A program made the position numbers and the translations under genes. Under the pieces are notes generated by a model, which was not told where the DNA came from, made no database searches, and saw nothing but the letters and a program-made list of their open reading frames with translations. This document shows, piece by piece, positions 33,959-40,976 of a stretch of 64,000 bases of DNA; the first letter of the stretch is position 1; every line of letters begins with the position of its first letter. The DNA comes from Coprenecus sp902388455 (GTDB taxonomy: Bacteria > Bacteroidota > Bacteroidia > Bacteroidales > UBA932), in contig OZ007032.1 of the NCBI GenBank assembly GCA_963931615.1, positions 1,054,001-1,118,000 of the forward strand, read 5' to 3'.

Positions 33959-34729
33959 ATGAAAAAGACACTGCCGCTGATACGTCTCGAGCTGTTCCAC
34001 GAACTCGGAAAGAGCCTTGCCATAGACCGGGACATCTTCTTGGATGACAATCTGGATGATGACCGGACTCTCACCTCGTATGTCTCGGACGGGGAGGCAC
34101 AGCAGGATATCAACCGATTCCCCTACAAGCTCTCATTTACAGCCGCTGTCGTAGTGGTGCGCGGACAGCTGACGGCCTCGGTCAACGGCAGACAGTACCA
34201 GGTCTCTGCCGGCGATGCCCTGATAGTGCAGTCAGGTTCGGTAGTTGAATCCATGATGTGCTCTTCCGATCTGAAAATCATAGCAATGGCCTTCACTGAC
34301 GGGCATGATGTCGAATACCTGCAGTGCTCCACGTCGGAGGTGCCCTCGCTCATCCAGCACCGGGCTTTTCCAGTAACGGTGCATCTGGAAGAGGAGGCCA
34401 TGAGCAACTATATCCGGCTGTACAGGGCCGTAAAGGGGATATACCGGTTCACTGAGCAGCGGTTCAGAGGGGATGTGGTCAGGGGCTTCCTGCAGATATC
34501 CACCTCATCCTTCGCCCGCCAGGTCAAGGCCGCCTCCGGCAAAAGCCCAGGCCGCATCATCCGCGAGCGCGTCCTTATCGAGGCCAAGGCCCTGCTCAAC
34601 TCCACGGACCTCTCCGTACGCCAGGTCTGCGACACCCTGCATTTTCCCAACGAATCCTTCTTCTGCCGCTGGTTCAAGGAGGCCTCCGGCCTTACTCCCA
34701 CTGCCTTCCGCCGCAGCAGGAATCTATAG
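33959..34729 (+). CDS. AraC family transcriptional regulator
   Basis: 256 residues. The N-terminal cupin-like domain (about 40-130) has VRGQLTASVNGRQYQVSAGD and ALIVQSGSVVES. The C-terminal AraC/XylS double HTH (about 175-256) has GRIIRERVLIEAKALLNSTD, LSVRQVCDTLHFPNESFF and CRWFKEASGLTPTAFRRS. Targets are unknown; similar proteins in Bacteroidota often control adjacent oxidoreductase or hydrolase genes. The next gene is on the other strand. The start ATG follows gene debris by 5 bases, so its promoter may lie inside the Fic fragment. Confidence 0.88.
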   Translation: MKKTLPLIRLELFHELGKSLAIDRDIFLDDNLDDDRTLTSYVSDGEAQQDINRFPYKLSFTAAVVVVRGQLTASVNGRQYQVSAGDALIVQSGSVVESMMCSSDLKIIAMAFTDGHDVEYLQCSTSEVPSLIQHRAFPVTVHLEEEAMSNYIRLYRAVKGIYRFTEQRFRGDVVRGFLQISTSSFARQVKAASGKSPGRIIRERVLIEAKALLNSTDLSVRQVCDTLHFPNESFFCRWFKEASGLTPTAFRRSRNL

Positions 34730-34849
34730 CCGGGCTGGCCGGACTGGGCCCGCAACTGAATCCGCCAGGCATGGCTTCGGCTTCAATGAGTCTGTTTTGC
34801 TCTATTTATGTTAAAGTAATGAATTTAAGAGAATTGCATCCAAATAAGA

Positions 34850-34887
34850 GATAACAGACTGAGGGTGGAAACGGACAGTCTGTTATC
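34850..34887 (+). terminator. Hairpin after the AraC gene
   Basis: Perfect 12-base arms GATAACAGACTG (34850-34861) and CAGTCTGTTATC (34876-34887) with a 14-base loop, followed by CTCGTATTTT. The position 120 bases after the AraC stop fits a terminator. The rest of 34730-35158 holds no gene that can be supported. Confidence 0.55.
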
Positions 34888-35158
34888 CTCGTATTTTAAA
34901 TAGAGAGCTAATTTTCAAACATTTACGCATAGTGAAAAATTACAGACTCACCTGATAGAAAAGGAGTCAAAGAATCTCTACCCCCGCTACAGTGCCTCTA
35001 TGACCGATATTGAGATTCCCATGCCCAAGTCATACCCTTCGATCTGTTTCTGTCAAAACCGCCTAATTCATTATCATTCAGCAGAATGCCAGATTACCTA
35101 CATTACAGACTCTCCGCATTGGCTGAGTTCCGCGTAGCTGGTATTATGTCAAGCGGCT

Positions 35159-36238
35159 TTACTTAAGGTACTCGCGGAAGAAGGCCTCTATCCGGTCGAA
35201 GGGAATCTTCTCGAGGTTGTCGTAGAGGTCGGTGTGGACTGCGCCGGGGACGATGAGCAGCTGCTTGTTGTCGCCTTGGAGCTTCTTGTAGGTATCCTCG
35301 CTGAAATAGCGGGAATGGGCGTTCTCGCCGTGAACGAGGAGGACTGCGCTCTGGATTTCACCGGCATACGTCAGGATCGGCATATTGAGGAAGGACAATG
35401 AGGAGGTCCTGTTCCATCCGTTGTTGGAGTTGAGCGAACGCCCGTGATAGCCGCGCGGAGTCTTGTAGTAGGCGTAGTAGTCTTTCACGAACTGGGGAGC
35501 GTCCTCAGGCAGAGGGTCGACGACTCCTCCGGCAAGCGCGTATGTGCCGTTCCGGTAGTCCTCGGTACGCTGGGCGTTGAGCTGACGGCGGGTCTCGTGG
35601 CGGGCATCGGCATTGTCCGCTGCATCGAAATAGCCGTTGGCTGTACACCGGCTCAAGTCGTACATCGTAGAAGCCACCGTGGCCTTGATGCGGGTGTCTA
35701 TTGCCGCTGCATTGACCGCCAGTCCGCCCCAGCCGCAGGTGCCCAGGATGCCGATGCGCTCCGGATCCACATCATCGCGGGTGGACAGATAGTCCACCGC
35801 TGCGCAGAAATCCTCCGTATTGATGTCGGGCGAGGCGACATAACGGGGCTGTCCGCCGCTCTCTCCGGTAAATGAAGGGTCGAAGGCAATGGTCAGAAAG
35901 CCGCGTTCGGCCAATGTCTGCGCATACAGTCCGGATGCCTGCTCCTTCACGGCTCCGAAAGGACCGCTGACGGCTATTGCGGGCAACTTGTCGCCATCCG
36001 TATTCTTGGGAATATAGAGGTCTGCGGCGAGTGTTACGCCGTAGCGGTTGTGGAAGGTGATCTTGCTGTGGGTCACCTTGTCGCTCTGAGGGAATACCTT
36101 GTCCCACTCCTGGGTGAGGTTGAGTTGTTCTTCCATAAATCCTGAATTTTCTTGTGCATTAACTGAGTTTGCATTGACTGCTGTGATAATCACTCCTGCT
36201 AGAAGGAGTCTCCGGATAAATGATTTCGTCATATTCAT
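35159..36238 (-). CDS. Exported alpha/beta hydrolase (dienelactone-hydrolase-like)
   Basis: 359 residues from the ATG at 36238. A signal peptide is present (KSFIRRLLLAGVIITAVNAN, cleavage near NAQ). The fold starts at VTHSKITFHNRYGVTLAADL. The nucleophile elbow reads GILGTCGWGG, so Cys replaces the usual Ser, as in dienelactone hydrolase/YcjY relatives. AVLLVHGENAHSRYFSED carries the acid region and IVPGAVHTDLYD the catalytic His. It shares near-continuous similarity with the cytosolic protein at 44221-45183, including GPFGAVKEQASGLYAQTLAE and DPSFTGESGGQPRY. Substrate is unknown. A TATCTTTG box lies at 36258-36265 (minus). Confidence 0.87.
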   Translation of the reverse strand: MNMTKSFIRRLLLAGVIITAVNANSVNAQENSGFMEEQLNLTQEWDKVFPQSDKVTHSKITFHNRYGVTLAADLYIPKNTDGDKLPAIAVSGPFGAVKEQASGLYAQTLAERGFLTIAFDPSFTGESGGQPRYVASPDINTEDFCAAVDYLSTRDDVDPERIGILGTCGWGGLAVNAAAIDTRIKATVASTMYDLSRCTANGYFDAADNADARHETRRQLNAQRTEDYRNGTYALAGGVVDPLPEDAPQFVKDYYAYYKTPRGYHGRSLNSNNGWNRTSSLSFLNMPILTYAGEIQSAVLLVHGENAHSRYFSEDTYKKLQGDNKQLLIVPGAVHTDLYDNLEKIPFDRIEAFFREYLK

Positions 36239-36257
36239 ACACTTGGTTTTTACAGTG

Positions 36258-36265
36258 CAAAGATA
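36258..36265 (-). promoter_or_regulatory. -7 box for the exported hydrolase
   Basis: TATCTTTG on the minus strand fits TAnnTTTG and lies 19 bases before the ATG at 36238. No -33 TTTG is evident at the usual spacing. Confidence 0.5.
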
Positions 36266-36340
36266 TCCCCCAAAACAACAGACCCCAGTATCTGATTTAC
36301 TGAGGTCTGTACGCATTTTACGGATTCCGCCGCTTATTGA

Positions 36341-36739
36341 CTATCGGACGAAGTTGGTCTTGACGGCGGGCTCTTTCCTGGGCAGGGGCTGCGTCTTCAG
36401 GCCTTTCAGCACCCAGGCCATGTTGCGGCCGAGAGTGCGCATGGTCTGCATGCCCTCGGCATCCCGGGCCGCCTCGCCGGGCTGAGAGCCGTATGCGATA
36501 TTCCAGTACTGGGAACTGACCACCGGCATATTGCTGATGGAAAAATATTTGTTCAGACGGTCCAATGCCGCGCTGCCTCCTCCCCTCCGGCAGGCGATGC
36601 AGCCCTGGACGGCATTCGCCCCTATTGACACTATCTCAGTTTCCACTCCCTCCGCCCCGAGGGCCCCGGCCACTTCCTTCAGGGCCGTGAATGTATTCCC
36701 GTTGCTTCTCGGGCTTCCGTTGATTAAAAGTACTTTCAT
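36341..36739 (-). pseudogene. NADPH-dependent FMN reductase-like gene with internal deletion
   Basis: 132 residues from ATG 36739. The start MKVLLINGSPRSNGNTFTAL and the end (RRGGGSAALDRLNKYFSISN, GMQTMRTLGRNMAW) align continuously with the 210-residue paralogue at 38421-39053, but residues 51-119 of that protein are missing. The join is clean and in frame at GCIAC/RRGG. The lost part holds the flavin-contact loop GSPVYYSAPT and the dimer/active-site region, so flavin reductase activity is unlikely. The frame has no stop, so a short product may still be made. The start faces the CAT-like gene with overlapping promoters between. Confidence 0.75.
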
Positions 36740-36763
36740 TGTATCCTGAATTTTAATACAACG

Positions 36764-36814
36764 CAAATTTATAAAATCAGACAGTTTGCAGCAATCCAAA
36801 TTATTGTAATTTTG
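36764..36814. promoter_or_regulatory. Divergent promoter pair
   Basis: Plus strand: TTTG at 36785-36788 and TAATTTTG at 36807-36814, 18 bases apart, serving the CAT-like gene at 36840. Minus strand: TAAATTTG at 36771-36764, serving the deleted FMN reductase gene. The two transcription units are likely co-regulated or mutually interfering. Confidence 0.65.
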
Positions 36815-36839
36815 CCGCCCTTTAAAAATCATTATCACA

Positions 36840-37451
36840 ATGAGAGAAATCAATCCCGAAGAAACGACAAGGGCCGAGGCGTTCCGGCTGTGGATGGACG
36901 CGCCTATGCCGATGGTCACGCTGATAAAGACAGTGGATGTGACGAGGCTCGTCCGGTTCAGCCGGAGGAAAGGGCTGAAGCTGAATATGCTGATGTGCTG
37001 GTGTGTCGGACGGGCGGCCAGCGGCATCAAGGAGTTCTACATGCTGCCGGTCGGACGGAAGCTGATGCAGTATGACTCCATCGCCGTGAACACTATTGTC
37101 GCCGACAGCCGGGGTGAGGTCAGCTCCTGCGACATCCCCTGGTCGGAGGACCTGGCGGCGTTCAACCGGGACTATCTGCGGCTGACGGCGGAGGTAGCGG
37201 AGAAATGCAGGAACCACGACATCACCGACAGCATGGTCATAGGCACCTCCGCCCTCGCCCGGTACGATATAGACGGGGCCGTCGGCATGTACAGCGGTAT
37301 CTTCAACAACCCTTTCCTGATATGGGGCCGGTACAGGCGGCATTTCTTCCGCAAGACCCTGACCGTCTCATTCCAGTTCCACCACACCCAGATGGACGGA
37401 GCGCACGCCGCAATGTTCCTCGACCGTCTCCAGAAAGCCGTACTGCTATGA
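36840..37451 (+). CDS. Chloramphenicol acetyltransferase-like protein
   Basis: 203 residues of the CAT (type A) fold. The catalytic motif HHxxxDG is present near the C terminus as FQFHHTQMDGAHAAMFLDRL, and the N-terminal part has MPMVTLIKTVDVTRLVRFSR and GLKLNMLMCWCVGRAASGI. It is similar in length to CatA but many chloramphenicol-pocket residues cannot be confirmed; many such gut proteins are CatA-like acyltransferases of unknown substrate. It overlaps crcB by 4 bases (ATGA), an unusual pairing. Acetyl transfer from acetyl-CoA is expected; resistance is only a possibility. Confidence 0.82.
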   Translation: MREINPEETTRAEAFRLWMDAPMPMVTLIKTVDVTRLVRFSRRKGLKLNMLMCWCVGRAASGIKEFYMLPVGRKLMQYDSIAVNTIVADSRGEVSSCDIPWSEDLAAFNRDYLRLTAEVAEKCRNHDITDSMVIGTSALARYDIDGAVGMYSGIFNNPFLIWGRYRRHFFRKTLTVSFQFHHTQMDGAHAAMFLDRLQKAVLL

Positions 37452-37822
37452 TCAAGTCCATTCTTATCGTCGGATTAGGCAGCTGTGCAGGCGGCATACT
37501 GCGGTATCTCGTATCGCTGGCTCTTCCGCCCCGCGGGAGCGGCTTCCCGACGGCCACCTTCATAGTCAATATCGCCGGCTGTCTGCTTATCGGTCTGCTC
37601 TACGGCCTGTTCTCCAAGTACTCCGAGGCTCCTTCCACCCTGTGCCTGCTGCTCACGACAGGTCTGTGCGGTGGCTTCACGACATTTTCTACCTTCTCCA
37701 ATGAGGCTGTGACAATGCTCCAGGGCGGGAATATCCAGATGTTCCTGCTGTACGTTATCGGAAGCGTAATCTGTGGAATACTGGCTACTTTAGGCGGGTA
37801 TGTGCTGATACGGCTGCTGTAA
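37448..37822 (+). CDS. crcB: Fluoride channel CrcB/Fluc
   Basis: 124 residues with four helices, the normal Fluc size. Key motifs are GSCAGGILRYLVS near the start, FIVNIAGCLLIGLLYG with the conserved Asn, and GLCGGFTTFSTFSNEA with the Phe residues and central sodium-site region. It exports fluoride from the cytoplasm as an antiparallel dimer. The start was taken at ATG 37448, which overlaps the CAT-like stop. No fluoride riboswitch (crcB motif) is seen before the pair. The 3' end overlaps a minus-strand RhuM-like remnant. Confidence 0.92.
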   Translation: MIKSILIVGLGSCAGGILRYLVSLALPPRGSGFPTATFIVNIAGCLLIGLLYGLFSKYSEAPSTLCLLLTTGLCGGFTTFSTFSNEAVTMLQGGNIQMFLLYVIGSVICGILATLGGYVLIRLL

Positions 37823-37936
37823 CTGCTCCAGGCGGTTAAGACGCTGGTTTACAGAGTAGCCTTTCAGAAGGTACTTGACCCGGTAGTGCTTACCGTCAGC
37901 GGCAGTTGTCAAGGATTCCTTGACAACTGCACTCAT
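37823..37936 (-). pseudogene. RhuM-like C-terminal fragment
   Basis: Reading from the ATG at 37936 gives MSAVVKESLTTAADGKHYRV, then KYLLKGYSVNQRLNRLEQLQ. The phrase YLLKGYSVNQRLNRLE is typical of the middle of virulence RhuM/ORF6N-type DNA-binding proteins of Bacteroidales (compare DYLLKGYAVNQRRLE). The rest runs into crcB in antisense and stops. An N-terminal piece of a RhuM gene in the same orientation lies at 40621-40812, so a single gene may have been split. Confidence is limited by length. Confidence 0.45.
37902..37930. repeat. Perfect 13-base inverted repeat
   Basis: GCAGTTGTCAAGG (37902-37914) and its exact complement CCTTGACAACTGC (37918-37930) flank a 3-base ATT centre. It follows crcB by 80 bases and could terminate its transcript (CTTTTC follows), but it also lies within the RhuM-like fragment. 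Confidence 0.7.
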
Positions 37937-37937
37937 G

Positions 37938-38220
37938 AGCAGTTCTTTTCTTTAAAAATAATAGGATAAAACGCAGAATAAAGCAAATTTGAGTATTCTC
38001 GCTGACAGTCAGAGAGTTTGACTTTGGATGGAACAAATTGGCATAAGGTCGGGAAAACGGATTTAGGCAGATTGCAGAAATAGATGCACTTCCAAATCAT
38101 TACCCGACACCAAATGCACATTTAACACTAACGGTCTCTATTTCTGCGTTCTGCGTAGGTTTACATTCTGCCTTTACAACTCCCGTAAACTAATTTTGCA
38201 CCAAACAAAAAGCAAGGATT
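37938..38220. other. Possible attachment-site-like region before an integrase stub
   Basis: AT-rich, no gene. It holds an 11-base inverted repeat, GCAGAAATAGA (38074-38084) and TCTATTTCTGC (38137-38147), a GTTTAC/GTAAAC pair near 38158-38190, and a TAATTTTG box at 38191-38198 just before a 20-codon frame. Such repeat-rich leaders often carry att cores beside integrase genes, but no core duplication was found here. Confidence 0.4.
38191..38198 (+). promoter_or_regulatory. -7 box before the integrase-like stub
   Basis: TAATTTTG matches TAnnTTTG and lies 22 bases before the ATG at 38221. It suggests that a real gene once started here. Confidence 0.45.
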
Positions 38221-38283
38221 ATGAGGAGTACATTCAAGACGACTGTTAAGCCGCTTAGGAGAGACAAGGGCATGAGATTATAA
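38221..38283 (+). pseudogene. Truncated integrase-like start (20 codons)
   Basis: ATG AGG AGT ACA encodes MRSTFKTTVKPLRRDKGMRL then TAA. MRSTFK is a common start of Bacteroidota tyrosine recombinases, and a promoter box precedes it, so this is probably a decayed integrase 5' end. Twenty residues are too few to be sure. Confidence 0.3.
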
Positions 38284-38289
38284 ACGATG

Positions 38290-38353
38290 CCAACGGGAGG
38301 GTAGCAAGTTTGTGTTTGGGGCAGACCAAAACCGCTTGCTATCCTCCCATTGG
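38290..38353. repeat. 19-base imperfect inverted repeat
   Basis: Arms CCAACGGGAGGGTAGCAAG (38290-38308) and CTTGCTATCCTCCCATTGG (38335-38353) match at 17 of 19 positions with a 26-base spacer. No T-run follows on either side, so it is not a standard terminator; it directly follows the integrase-like stub and lies downstream of the minus-strand reductase genes. Confidence 0.6.
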
Positions 38354-38420
38354 TTAAATTCAAAATCGGACAGGAAACATCCTCTACTCAAAAATCTATA
38401 AGTTTTCTTGTTAAGTTTGG

Positions 38421-39053
38421 TTATTCATATTTGTCTTGGATGAAGTGCGTCCGCATTCTCGGTTCATATTCCGGCTTGCGAACGCCGTTCTTCCGTCCGC
38501 TTTCAATGCACTTTAGCAACCACGCCATATTTTGCCCCAAGATGCGCATGGTCTGCAAGCCTTCCTTGTCCTTGCGCACATCGTCGGGTGTGAAGCCGTG
38601 TACCGAGTTCCAGTATTGCGATGCTACGATAGGCATATTCGCAATAGTGAAATATTGATTCAATTGCTCGAAGGTGGCGGAGGCTCCACCACGGCGGCAC
38701 GATACTACTGATGCGCCGAGCTTGCCCGCCATGCGGTTCTCCGTGGCGAAGAACAGGCGGTTCAGGAACGAAACGAGTTGCCCCGTTGGTGCACTGTAAT
38801 AAACCGGAGAACCGATGACGATGGCATCAAATTCATCCAGCCGTTTCTGTATCTCTTGCACGAGGTCGTCGCGGAAACAATGTCCTGTATTCATGCAGGC
38901 TCCACAGGCGATGCAACCCGCTATGGGCTTCTTGCCTAAATACAGCAATTCCGTCTCAATGCCGTTTGCCTGCAAGGTGGTTTCCACTTCGTGCAGGGCG
39001 GTATAGGTGCAGCCCGTTTGATTCGGGCTGCCATTAATCAACAATACCTTCAT
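38421..39053 (-). CDS. NADPH-dependent FMN reductase/flavodoxin-like protein
   Basis: 210 residues from ATG 39053. MKVLLINGSPNQTGCTYTAL is the FMN phosphate loop, VIGSPVYYSAPTGQLVSFLN the second flavin loop, and CIACGACMNTGHCFRDD a Cys-rich segment typical of iron-sulfur-flavoprotein-like members. It is the intact paralogue of the deleted gene at 36341-36739. It lies in a minus-strand group with a second flavodoxin-like gene (gap 4 bases) and a SnoaL-like gene, divergent from an HxlR regulator. The group is probably a redox- or electrophile-response operon; the natural substrate is unknown. Confidence 0.87.
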   Translation of the reverse strand: MKVLLINGSPNQTGCTYTALHEVETTLQANGIETELLYLGKKPIAGCIACGACMNTGHCFRDDLVQEIQKRLDEFDAIVIGSPVYYSAPTGQLVSFLNRLFFATENRMAGKLGASVVSCRRGGASATFEQLNQYFTIANMPIVASQYWNSVHGFTPDDVRKDKEGLQTMRILGQNMAWLLKCIESGRKNGVRKPEYEPRMRTHFIQDKYE

Positions 39054-39057
39054 ACGT

Positions 39058-39597
39058 TCAGAATTTATGCGCCAGTTCAGCCGCTTGCTTGCAGCCGTCC
39101 GTCTTGTTGATGTCACCTTCGTTCAATACTCCGGTAATAAGCACTTCGCCAGCCATCTCCCATTTCAGCAGAGCGGCAGAACGTTCCAGCGGCATACGGA
39201 TGCCGTCCATTACCGTCACGTCGTTTTCTTCGCAGCAGGCTATCAGTCCGCATTTCTTTCCGGCGATATCCTTTCCGCCCACCACGAATGAAAACAGGCG
39301 GTCAATCACACCCTTTATCTGTGCCGGGATGGAATACCAGTAGGTTGGCATGGTGAATACAACAGCATCGGCTTCCATAATGGCAGGTGCGATAAGGTTG
39401 AAATCGTCGTCGAACGAACAAGCCTTGCCCGTCTTGAAGCAGGTCTGGCAGGCACGGCAACCGCCTATCTTCATCAGTGCGGCATCAAATCGTCGCACCG
39501 TGTGGCCGAGTGTCTCCGCTTCCCTGATAAATGCGTCCGTCATGGCAAAGCTGTTGCCATGCTTGCGTGGACTTCCCGTAATAACTGTTATCTTCAT
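39058..39597 (-). CDS. Flavodoxin-like NAD(P)H oxidoreductase
   Basis: 179 residues. MKITVITGSPRKHGNSFAMT is the FMN loop, FTMPTYWYSIPAQIKGVIDR the second flavin loop and GGCRACQTCFKTGKACSFDD a four-Cys segment, as in the iron-sulfur flavoprotein or NADPH-dependent FMN reductase family. It differs clearly from its neighbour at 38421. It sits 12 bases after the SnoaL-like gene and 4 before the other reductase, so the three are co-transcribed from the promoter at 40032-40039. Confidence 0.86.
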   Translation of the reverse strand: MKITVITGSPRKHGNSFAMTDAFIREAETLGHTVRRFDAALMKIGGCRACQTCFKTGKACSFDDDFNLIAPAIMEADAVVFTMPTYWYSIPAQIKGVIDRLFSFVVGGKDIAGKKCGLIACCEENDVTVMDGIRMPLERSAALLKWEMAGEVLITGVLNEGDINKTDGCKQAAELAHKF

Positions 39598-39609
39598 GAC
39601 GCTTCCTCC

Positions 39610-39993
39610 TTACTTTTGAATGGTATTCGAATTCTGATTGTACGCCTTCGCCACGCACCGCCACTCGCCGTCCATCTTCATCAGCAGCAGGTAGTCGGTG
39701 AAGTCGATACGGCCTCCCCATTTCTCTTCCAGCACGCGCACCACGGCGAGGGTCTCTTCTACGTCCACCACGTCGATGCGTGCCTTGAAGTCATCGCCTG
39801 CGCCTACGGTGTCCACATTGTGGTAGAACTGCTCGATGCTGCCGTGCTCCAGCTTCCCGTCCAAGTAGCCGAATAAGACGGCTTCGTCAATAAACAATTC
39901 GCGGGCATACTTGCTGTTGCCTTCTGCCACACTTTTCACAAACTTCATGGCAGCTTCTTCCACTGCCTTGTACTCTTCGATATTTGCTCTCAT
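39610..39993 (-). CDS. SnoaL/NTF2-like (lumazine-binding-like) protein
   Basis: 127 residues from ATG 39993 (MRANIEEYKAVEEAAMKFVK). The fold is the NTF2 cone: helices at the start, then ELFIDEAVLFGYLDGKLEHG, IEQFYHNVDTVG and strands ARIDVVDVEETLAVVRVLEE and DYLLLMKMDGEWRCVAKAYN. Such proteins in Bacteroidota often accompany flavin reductases under HxlR control; the active role is unknown. A longer frame start was rejected because it would begin upstream of the promoter box at 40032-40039. Confidence 0.82.
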   Translation of the reverse strand: MRANIEEYKAVEEAAMKFVKSVAEGNSKYARELFIDEAVLFGYLDGKLEHGSIEQFYHNVDTVGAGDDFKARIDVVDVEETLAVVRVLEEKWGGRIDFTDYLLLMKMDGEWRCVAKAYNQNSNTIQK

Positions 39994-40031
39994 GATGCTA
40001 ATGTTTAATTGATTATCTTGTTTTGATGCTG

Positions 40032-40135
40032 CAAAGGTAGGTGATTCCTCCAGTTTGCACAAGTACAGAAAAATTATTCATATACTGAAAAATTATTCGG
40101 TATATACCCGTTACGATATATTATCCTTACCTTTG
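40032..40135. promoter_or_regulatory. Divergent promoters with repeated operator
   Basis: TACCTTTG occurs on both strands: minus at 40039-40032 for the SnoaL-reductase operon, plus at 40128-40135 for the HxlR gene. Between them GAAAAATTATTC is repeated at 40068-40079 and 40087-40098, 19 bases apart, each preceded by TAC. This is a good candidate binding array for the HxlR regulator. Confidence 0.65.
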
Positions 40136-40164
40136 CAGGCGTAACATTCAATAAAGATAAAACC

Positions 40165-40515
40165 ATGTACGAAAGAAAGATACCCGTAGATTTGGACTGT
40201 CCCTTGCGGCTGACCATGAGCCTGATTGATTCCAAGTGGAAGTCATGCATCTTGGACGAACTGCGCCACCGTGCCCTGCGTCCCAGTGAATTGCACAAGA
40301 TATTTCCCGAAGCCACGCCTCGTGTGCTCGACTTGCAACTGAAGGAACTGGTAGAGGACGGGCTCGTATCGAAGACCATCTACCCTGAACTGCCTCCTCG
40401 TTCGGAGTATGCTATCACTCCGTTGGGGATGACGCTTATTCCCATCATCGATGCTATGATTGCATGGGGAGAGAAGAATACAGAATTATTTGAAAAGAAA
40501 TATGGGAAACGGTAA
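40165..40515 (+). CDS. HxlR family transcriptional regulator
   Basis: 116 residues, standard HxlR winged helix. It begins MYERKIPVDLDCPLRLTMSL, with a Cys at residue 12 where redox-sensing members carry theirs; the HTH is RPSELHKIFPEATPRVLDLQ and the wing TIYPELPPRSEYAITPLG. It is divergent from the SnoaL-reductase operon, with a direct-repeat operator in the shared region, so it most likely senses electrophiles or oxidants and controls that operon and itself. No alternative family fits. Confidence 0.9.
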   Translation: MYERKIPVDLDCPLRLTMSLIDSKWKSCILDELRHRALRPSELHKIFPEATPRVLDLQLKELVEDGLVSKTIYPELPPRSEYAITPLGMTLIPIIDAMIAWGEKNTELFEKKYGKR

Positions 40516-40620
40516 TAGAATTTGGTTGCTTTTCCGTATATTGCAGAATTTGTGACTGTTTCCAAGTCATTACCTCGTTTTTTGAGAAATGCTTATAAGT
40601 AGCTTATTTTTAATATATTC

Positions 40621-40812
40621 CTATTTCAATATCGTTTTTTCAATAAAAATATTGTTTGTATGCAGACTGACATTCTGCTTAGTTGTCTGAAACAATTCAG
40701 CCATCTGCGCCTGAGTCAGCCACACCGTATCCTCTTCCAGACGTACCTCCAGCCGAATTTCGTCATCAGGCTGGTACAAAATGATTTCCCCTCGATTCTC
40801 CATAAGCGTCAT
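40621..40812 (-). pseudogene. RhuM-like N-terminal fragment
   Basis: 63 residues: MTLMENRGEIILYQPDDEIR, then LEVRLEEDTVWLTQAQMAEL and FQTTKQNVSLHTNNIF before it departs into IEKTILK and a stop. The WLTQAQMAELFQTTKQNVSLHxNNIF phrase is the signature start of virulence RhuM family proteins, which run to about 300 residues or more. The rest is missing here, and a possible later piece lies at 37823-37936 on the same strand. The regulator and reductase genes lie between the two pieces. Confidence 0.72.
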
Positions 40813-40943
40813 TTTACTTGAGACAAAGATAAGGATTTTGCCGGTATGGGCTGCGCCCGGAATTCAAATTATACGTATTACTGAAAGAGATACCGCAAGT
40901 ACGTTTTTATGCCTCTGCCATTCATTGCTTTCCGGGAAAAATG

Positions 40944-40951
40944 TATTTTTG
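40944..40951 (+). promoter_or_regulatory. -7 box for the AraC gene
   Basis: TATTTTTG matches TAnnTTTG. It overlaps an ATG at 40941, which therefore is unlikely to be the start; the next in-frame starts are 40965 and 40977. Confidence 0.5.
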
Positions 40952-40976
40952 CAACGGAACGCAAATGGTCAAGTAT

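Noticed and set aside
34941..35158. Possible gene fragment in the gap before the exported hydrolase
   Set aside because: A short frame can be read but no start, ribosome site or recognisable motif supports it.
36640..36839. Fluoride riboswitch before the CAT-like and crcB genes
   Set aside because: The intergenic space is short and AT-rich, and no crcB-motif core was seen.
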